Below, piece by piece: positions 57,826 to 64,000 of a stretch of 64,000 nucleotides of DNA. The notes under the pieces are model-generated. The model ran no database searches, was not told where the DNA came from, and saw nothing but the letters and a program-made list of their open reading frames with translations. Position 1 is the first letter of the stretch. Each line of letters starts with the position of its first letter. Source of the DNA: Sepiola atlantica (Eukaryota > Mollusca > Cephalopoda > Sepiida > Sepiolidae). A program made the position numbers and the translations under genes. The stretch lies in NCBI GenBank assembly GCA_963556195.1, contig OY744522.1, positions 38,657,763-38,721,762 of the forward strand, written 5' to 3'.

Positions 57826-60400
57826 TATTATTATTATTGACTTTCTACATGTTCACTATTCCTTCCAAGTCTCGTGTATTTGCTTCGTTTTTCTGTCTCC
57901 TAGATCTTAACCCTATGAACTTCTGGAAAGGCAACATCTACGATAAAGCAGTTATCTAATTGCTTGGATGAGTTTGTAACTTCATGCCTCAGGAGATTTT
58001 GTGATTTTCGTTTTCCAGTACTCTCTCCAGTTTGTGTCTCTACAATTTGTCTGCATTTTCAAAATGTAGTCGTTTGCGCATTACCCAGTATACTGTCTTT
58101 ATCAGTGTCGTGTATTGTATGGTGTCAACAATCAAACAATTGCGTCTATTTCCTATTCTTTTTGTGCATTTGTTATGTGATTGACTATTTCGTCTCTTGC
58201 CCCCTGTTTTTATTTTCCTTGGTATTGTCTATTTTCGCTTTGATATAGTTAGTTATCATTGGGGTGTTCTGTGTTGCTGTCAGTAGCGATTTTATTTCTC
58301 TGTTCTAATGATCTTTTTGTAGCGATGACCAAGTATTTAGTGATTCTCTTCTCTTAACATTCTTATAAATCGTCCATGTAATGTTTCTCTTATCGCTTTT
58401 TTTCTCGTTTTTTTTCGGTTTTGCTGTTTCCGATATTGTTCATTTTAACGGTGATTCTAGCTGCGACGATCAGCCTTTCTGTGTTCTGAATCATGTATTT
58501 TTTCCAGTTCTTTATTTTTGTAATTCACACAGTCTTCTAAACATACAAGTCATCTCCCCTTTTCTCTCCTTTTTTACGTAGAGTCAGTCAGTATTGCCCT
58601 TCGGGTGTAGTGCATTGTCACTAGTTTCCTAGTCTTCTGGTCAAGATTACCAAGTTCTTTGTTTGTCCAGCCTATAAATTACCCAGTATAACATAGTAAT
58701 GATAACCCTAACCCTAACCCTAACCCATGTATTTATTCCTTTTACAAAGTTTCTACTATATAAATTTATAGTAGTTTTCTTGTTCTTCTTAGGAATTCTT
58801 TTCCAATTTTCACTTTAATTTCTGATTATTTGATGGTGACTGCGTCCAAAACTCACAAATATCTATAGTTATTGTGCACACCAATGGCACTCGCACTTAT
58901 TCCCTAGGCAGTTCCATGCCCTCAGCTGTCTCAATGTCCCCCCTTCTCATCTCAAGTAGTTCACATTTTTTCACTTCGAATTCTATTCTAATGACATGGC
59001 TGTAAATTCTAGTTGTTTTGTTTATCTGCTTTTCCAGTTTATTTTTAGTGTTTTGTTAATAGCTTCAGCTTTCAGGTAGTTTACCATGTTTCTGTGTCTG
59101 TAAACTTGTACCCGGCATCACATTTCCCCAATATGTTGTTGAATGGCATCATGGTTATTATAAACAGTAATCATGATAGCGAATATTCTTAGAAATGCCT
59201 CTCTATATTTGTATCTAAGTGATGTATTGCCCTCTTGCTGTCTGTTGCAGTGTCCGTATTCCCATTGCTTTCTTATTAGGCTTAATAATTTTGTCAGATA
59301 TTTTATACATCTTTAAGCATTTAATTATCCAAATTTGCAGGATTTTATTGTAGGCTTTCTTTTTGTTAACACATGACATGTCCATCTTCTTTTCTCTGCT
59401 TTTTACCCCCTTTAGTAGTCATCGATAATTAAGGGGGTGGTAGATCTGTCTGTCAGTTGTACCGTTAAGATTTTCCACATGATTGGTAGACAAGTTATTG
59501 GTCTGTAGTTGATTGCAATCGTTCTTTTCTCAATATCTTTTTCTATTAATGTAATTCTTCCTTTGGTCATCCATCTTCTTATATTTGTTTCGTGGATACA
59601 TATTATCAGGTTTCATGTAGTGTCGTAATTTTTTTAACACCCGTATGTATGCATTCCATCACGGCCTGATACTTTCCAGTTTGCCATTTTTATTTTTGTC
59701 ATGAGCATTTCGTCACTAATTTCAGTTTCTATGCATGCCTCAATTTTCATGAATATTTTCTCTTATGTTTTTGAACCATTCAGCATTTCTGTGGTAGTCT
59801 TGTCGCTTTCCATATATATTGCTACAGAAGTGTTTTGTTTCTATTCGGTCCGATTGCTCTTGTTCTTTCTCAGTTTACGTTTTATGACAACGTGCTTTTA
59901 TTGTTTTCAAAAGTCCTATTTTGTTTCTACTGTTTCTATTTGTATGTGTATCGTTTCAGTATTCTCATTTTGTAATATCTTTTGTTTTAGTTCTTCATGT
60001 TTCTTATTTAGTATTTCTTTGGTGTAATTCATATTTCCCCTCTTTCATCGTTTTCTTTTCTTTTAGTCTATTTACGGCTTTAGCTTCTTTTTGAAATTAG
60101 TTAATCTTAGTTTCCAATCTGATTTCCAATCCAGACTTTATCGGTCAATTCGTTTGGTGTGTATTTAAACATTTATTTTAATACTTACTGATTTATAAAT
60201 GAAGTTATTTATGTGTATGATAGTACCTGTTTCGACATATGAGAGAGGTCTGTAAACTTTTTTCTGATTCTAATTTTAATTACTTCCATTCTTCGTTCCT
60301 TAGGAATGGGAGTTTTGTTTTTCCTCGTTCGTAAATTATTTGATGTTTTCAACTTCTGATGCTTTCTTCCTGAGTTCGGTGATTCTTTAGTTTTCGGTCT
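57826..60400 (-). mobile_element. R4/Dong-like LINE, copy 2, the most 5'-extended
   Basis: The minus strand, in shifting frames, gives NWKVSGRDGMHTYG (RT motif 1), RWMTKGRITLIEKDIEKRTI, INYRPITCLPIMWKIL, KKKAYNKILQIWIIKCLKMYK, KAMGIRTLQQTARGQYI, TRIYSHVIRIEFEVKKCELL and RRGDIETAEGMELP, then C-terminal and 3' regions to a short (ATT)n at 57826. Many stops and frameshifts make it older than copies 1 and 3. A small CCCTAA run sits at 58703-58726. The 5' limit is uncertain because sequence to ~60400 or beyond may be its N-terminal coding region. Confidence 0.72.
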
Positions 60401-61105
60401 TCTCAGAACCAGACTTTATATTTTGTGGGTTTTCACTGGTGGGTGTGTTTCCTGACCTGTTACATAATTCATCTCTTCTTGGATATCGATTAGTTCCAAC
60501 TCTGAGAACTAACCTATCTTGATAAAGATATGTCTTGCTTGATCTACAATCCTTTGTTTGGTTGCATGGTAACCATTAGACATGCCCCATTCATTTTTCC
60601 TGTATTTCAGGTTGCTTATTTGTAACAAAACTTCATTGTCAGTGAATTTTATTTTGTGGTCAATTCTGTGTCGATTTGCTGAATCGTTTATTTCTACTTA
60701 CCTTTATTTGTCTATATTATTGTCGTACTTAAAATTAGAAAAGTTATTTACCTGTTTTGCTCGCTGATATTCTCCTCCTCAGAATTAGAGGGGCTAACAT
60801 TCGCAAGAGAACGACCAGATCCCTCATGTTGACTAACGAAAGATTACCTCCCGATTATAACACTCAGATCTTTTGTTTCTGAATTCTACGTCTTTTATTT
60901 TGTTTATTTGCCATTTTTCATCGTTTAGTTTTCCCATGATCCTGTCATTTTCATGAGAGATAATATGCACGGTCACACGCATATAAAGAAGGAGGGGCAG
61001 TTACAACAGACGATACACAGCTACAAATTGAGAGTTACGAAACATTAAACATCTACTTAGTATAAGTTGTTATGTCACTTTAATTAAAAATTAAAGAAAG
61101 CCCCG
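60401..61105. other. Unassigned
   Basis: Possibly the extreme 5' part of LINE copy 2; no motif confirmed. Confidence 0.35.
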
Positions 61106-61194
61106 ACCCTTGTTCTTGTTCTTGTTCTTGTTCTTGTTCTTGTTCTTGTTATTCTTCTTCTTCTTCTTCTTCTTCTTCTTCTTCTTCTTCTTCT
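61106..61194. repeat. (TTGTTC)n(TTC)n microsatellite
   Basis: Hexanucleotide TTGTTC to about 61150, then TTC to about 61194. Confidence 0.95.
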
Positions 61195-62799
61195 ATTTCA
61201 ACAAAATCGCTCCCTACTATTACTTCACCTTATCATACTAATTATTCGTAAATATGCTTAATTCCAATTTATCGTGCTCCCACCTACATTTTCAGTCTTT
61301 CTCCATCCACAAAAAACACTGAAGCCGTTCCACCAACCCCAATCTTAACTCTAGCTAACCTTAAGTCAATATGACAACATATCCCTCTAAAAATAGCGAA
61401 AAATAATAAATTAAAAGATTAAAAACAATTTATCGGTTTACACGTCCATTTGCAGTCTTCCTTCCCCACAAGAATAAACTGGAAAAATAAAAAACAAAAG
61501 CAACAAAATAAAATAAAAACTAACAATTAAAACATTGATCTTTTCTGGCCACTCAAGAAATATGCACACCACATTGTTTGTAAAAAAATAAAAAGTTGTT
61601 CTGTTAACCGATCATTCGAGTGGCTACATACGTCGCGGAAATCTCAATACTGAAATTCTAAGATGCCTATTCTGCACATGCACCAACAAACGGACTAATT
61701 CTAAAGAAACACACGAGATAAAACTATTTAGTGCGACATCCAAGGTGGGTGTACATTGCGAACATTCTTTTGAAGCCATAAAATTGTAAATTCGTAAGTA
61801 GTTGTGAAGCCGTTGAACAGTCAAATCTTAATACATTTCTTGCTGCTACTAAAGTTTATAAGCCACAACAAAGTATTATTACTTTTTTGTATCGCCTAGA
61901 CCAAAGATTACCCCAGGGTAATCGAAAAAGCAGAAAGAATAGTAAATAAGAATCATATCATAGATGCTAACGAGATATAGGTCAGGGGTGACGGTAGACG
62001 TCACGTTTGTAATGGCATTGTGATTGTTGTGATAATTTCAAGGTTAAGATTAAAATTGAAAGTATAAAGTTTTTATTGTTTTTTTTATTTTGAGGTATAC
62101 CGATTTGAGGAATGTGTTCAAAACAAACTGGCAAAATTACGTCACCGATCGAAAGCGATTCGAAAAGAAAAACAGAAGAGCGAGACTTGCAGTCGAACTG
62201 AGCGGATATACCGCTTTTTACTCCCTTTATCTAGGGTTGGGGAATTGGCTGCATGTGTAAGGCAGGAGTGTATTAAAGGAATGTCGACACTCTACAGCAA
62301 ATGAATTCTAAGCTATATAAAAAAAATAACAGTTTCTTGTGTCGATTCTTGTTTTTTGCTGCAACCCCTTTCGCATTTGGAGACCAGTAAAACACGGAGC
62401 ATAACGCCTTACGGAAACGTAACTTTTGGTTAATTGTTTTTCTATTAGAAACGTATTGTGGCAAGCGTTCAAATTGTGTTTTTAATCTAATAACAATAGT
62501 TTGTTCATTCCTGATACAAAAAAGAAAATTAAGAAGTAAAAATAATTTTAGACGTTTGGTTTCGTATTTCAGAAACGCGCACAAATCTTTTTTTTCTAAT
62601 GTTAATAGTTTCTTTATTCTGAAGCAGAAAAAACACAAAGTAAATAACTAAAAAGAATGTTAGGCGTTTAGTTTCGTTTCGAATGATAATTAAAAACTGC
62701 AAACCACTTTATAATGCTCTGAAAAAAATGTGTTAGTAAAAGTTGAAAGAAAAAGCCTAGCGGTAGTTTAGGGAGTGGTGGAACATGTCAAAACTATAA

Positions 62800-62805
<6 letters not shown>
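61195..62805. other. No recognised gene
   Basis: A 121-codon minus-strand frame at 62273-62638 has an internally repeated segment (CGTTTAGTTTCGT and ACGTTTGGTTTCGT, near 62664 and 62552) but no domain. Confidence 0.45.
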
Positions 62806-62898
<93 letters not shown>

Positions 62899-62905
62899 TA
62901 ATAAC

Positions 62906-62937
<32 letters not shown>

Positions 62938-62950
62938 TAATAATAATAAT
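62806..62950. repeat. (TAAG)n(TAA)n microsatellite
   Basis: TAAG to about 62850, then TAA with occasional CAA to about 62950, immediately 5' of LINE copy 3. Confidence 0.95.
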
Positions 62951-64000
62951 AGCAATGGAAACATGGAGACTAGAACTATCAGCCGGAGGACAACTCCTGA
63001 CTGAGATAAAAAAAATACTGAGAGGCCTTTTCAAGGAGACTCCCTATCACCACTACTGTTTGTAATAGCCATGATGCCGCTCAACTACATACTCAAAAAT
63101 GTGATGCTGGATACAAGTTTACAGACACTGAACTAAGAATACACCACCTGATGTACATGGACGACCTGAAACTTTTTGCAAAAAGCAAAAAGGAACTGGA
63201 AAAGCTGATAAATACAACCAGAATTTTCAGTCAAGACATTCACATGGAATTCGGAATGGAAACGTCTGCACTACTAGAAATAAACAGAGGAAAATTGGAG
63301 ACGACAAAAGGCATGGAACCCCCCAATCAAGAGGAAATGAGAGCGCTAGACGAACAGGATAGCTACAAATATTTGGGAGTTCTAGAAGCAGACACCATCA
63401 AATCTACAGAAATGAAAGAGAAGATTGGAAAAGAATATTCACGAAGAACAAGAAAACTCATAGAAACGAAATCATATAGCAGGAATCTAGTAAAAAGTAT
63501 AAACACCTGGCAGTATCGCTAATAAGATACTCTGGACCATTCATAGGCTGGACTAAAGAACTCAGACACCTTTACCAGAGGACTAGAACATTGTACATCA
63601 ATGTTCTACACCTAAAAGACGATACGAACAGACTCTACATGAAAATAAACGAACAGGGAAGAGGACTGGTAAGTATAGAAGATTGTGTGGAAGACTCAAA
63701 AAAAGAGCTGGAGAAATACATAACTCAAAACAAAGAAACCCTTATCACTGCAGCAAGATACACCGTTCCAACGAGCAACTCGGGAAGCACCGAAACCAGA
63801 AACAAAACGACAAGAAAAGAAAAGTGGGAAGAAAAACAACAACATAGACGCTTCAGAAGACTGACAAAAGAAGTAACCAACGAAAATAGCTGGACATGGC
63901 TAAGAAAAGAACACATGAACAGAGAAACGGAATCTTTACTGATGGCTGAACAGAACAATGCAATTAGGACAAACTATATTAAAGCTAAACTAGATAAACT
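62951..64000 (+). pseudogene. R4/Dong-like LINE, copy 3, partial, runs off the window
   Basis: METWRLELSAGGQLLTEIKK begins within the RT at 62955. A frameshift follows before a segment matching GDSLSPLLFVIAMMPLNYIL, then HHLMYMDDLKLFAKSKKELE (active box YMDD, intact), TTRIFSQDIHMEFGMETSAL, MEPPNQEEMRALDEQDSYKY and LGVLEADTIKSTEMKEKIGK. A second frameshift near 63515 leads to RYSGPFIGWTKELRHLYQRT, KINEQGRGLVSIEDCVEDSK, ELEKYITQNKETLITAAR, SWTWLRKEHMNRETESLLMA and NNAIRTNYIKAKLDK at the edge. The Cys/His and nuclease parts would lie beyond 64000. It is 5'-truncated against the TAA array. Fewer lesions than copies 1 and 2. Confidence 0.82.

Overview
This window looks like repeat-rich intergenic DNA from an invertebrate metazoan. 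A cephalopod mollusc such as an octopus is the best guess, from the mix of tRNA-derived SINEs, Penelope-like elements, R4/Dong-like and Tx1-like LINEs, Helitrons and very long AT dinucleotide arrays in an AT-rich background. That assignment is inference: there is no species-diagnostic gene. I find no host protein-coding gene, intact tRNA gene or rRNA gene. Almost every long reading frame belongs to a decayed transposable element or is a simple repeat read as protein.

Layout. 0-11 kb: copies of a ~340-bp SINE whose head matches the 5' end of U2 snRNA, a degenerate interstitial telomeric array (about 4.0-4.9 kb), a LINE endonuclease fragment, and a Helitron with a U2-SINE nested in it. 12.06-18.84 kb: an almost full-length but dead Tx1-like LINE (gag with zinc knuckle, APE endonuclease, RT, C-terminal Cys/His domain), bounded by ~190-bp inverted repeats that resemble the 3' ends of Penelope-like elements. 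19-32 kb: tRNA-SINE, foldback structures around AT arrays, Helitron copies, a 5S rRNA-derived repeat and long stretches of unrecognised AT-rich DNA. 32-38.5 kb: a Penelope-like element (RT plus GIY-YIG), a mariner remnant, an RTE-like LINE fragment, trinucleotide arrays and a small mariner-type MITE. 39.5-45.2 kb: a retrozyme-like tandem repeat with a complete hammerhead ribozyme, Helitrons, a higher-order minisatellite, a palindromic element and more U2-SINEs. 46-51.4 kb: an R4/Dong-like LINE bordered by TAA repeats, a Helitron that preserves the empty site of the SINE at 6.9 kb, and a second GIY-YIG-bearing RT. 52.5-57.4 kb: a second complete hammerhead inside a long palindrome, and a mariner-like transposon with TIRs and TA duplication. 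57.8-64 kb: two more R4/Dong-like LINEs, the last running off the window end.

How the parts relate. LINE machinery (Tx1, R4/Dong, RTE) is the probable source of retrotransposition for the U2-headed, tRNA-headed and 5S-headed SINEs. The two GIY-YIG RT elements belong to the class known to carry or mobilise hammerhead-type sequences. The least expected items are the U2-headed SINE family with its filled and empty site pair, the hammerhead repeat with a tRNA-like head, and the hammerhead inside a palindrome.
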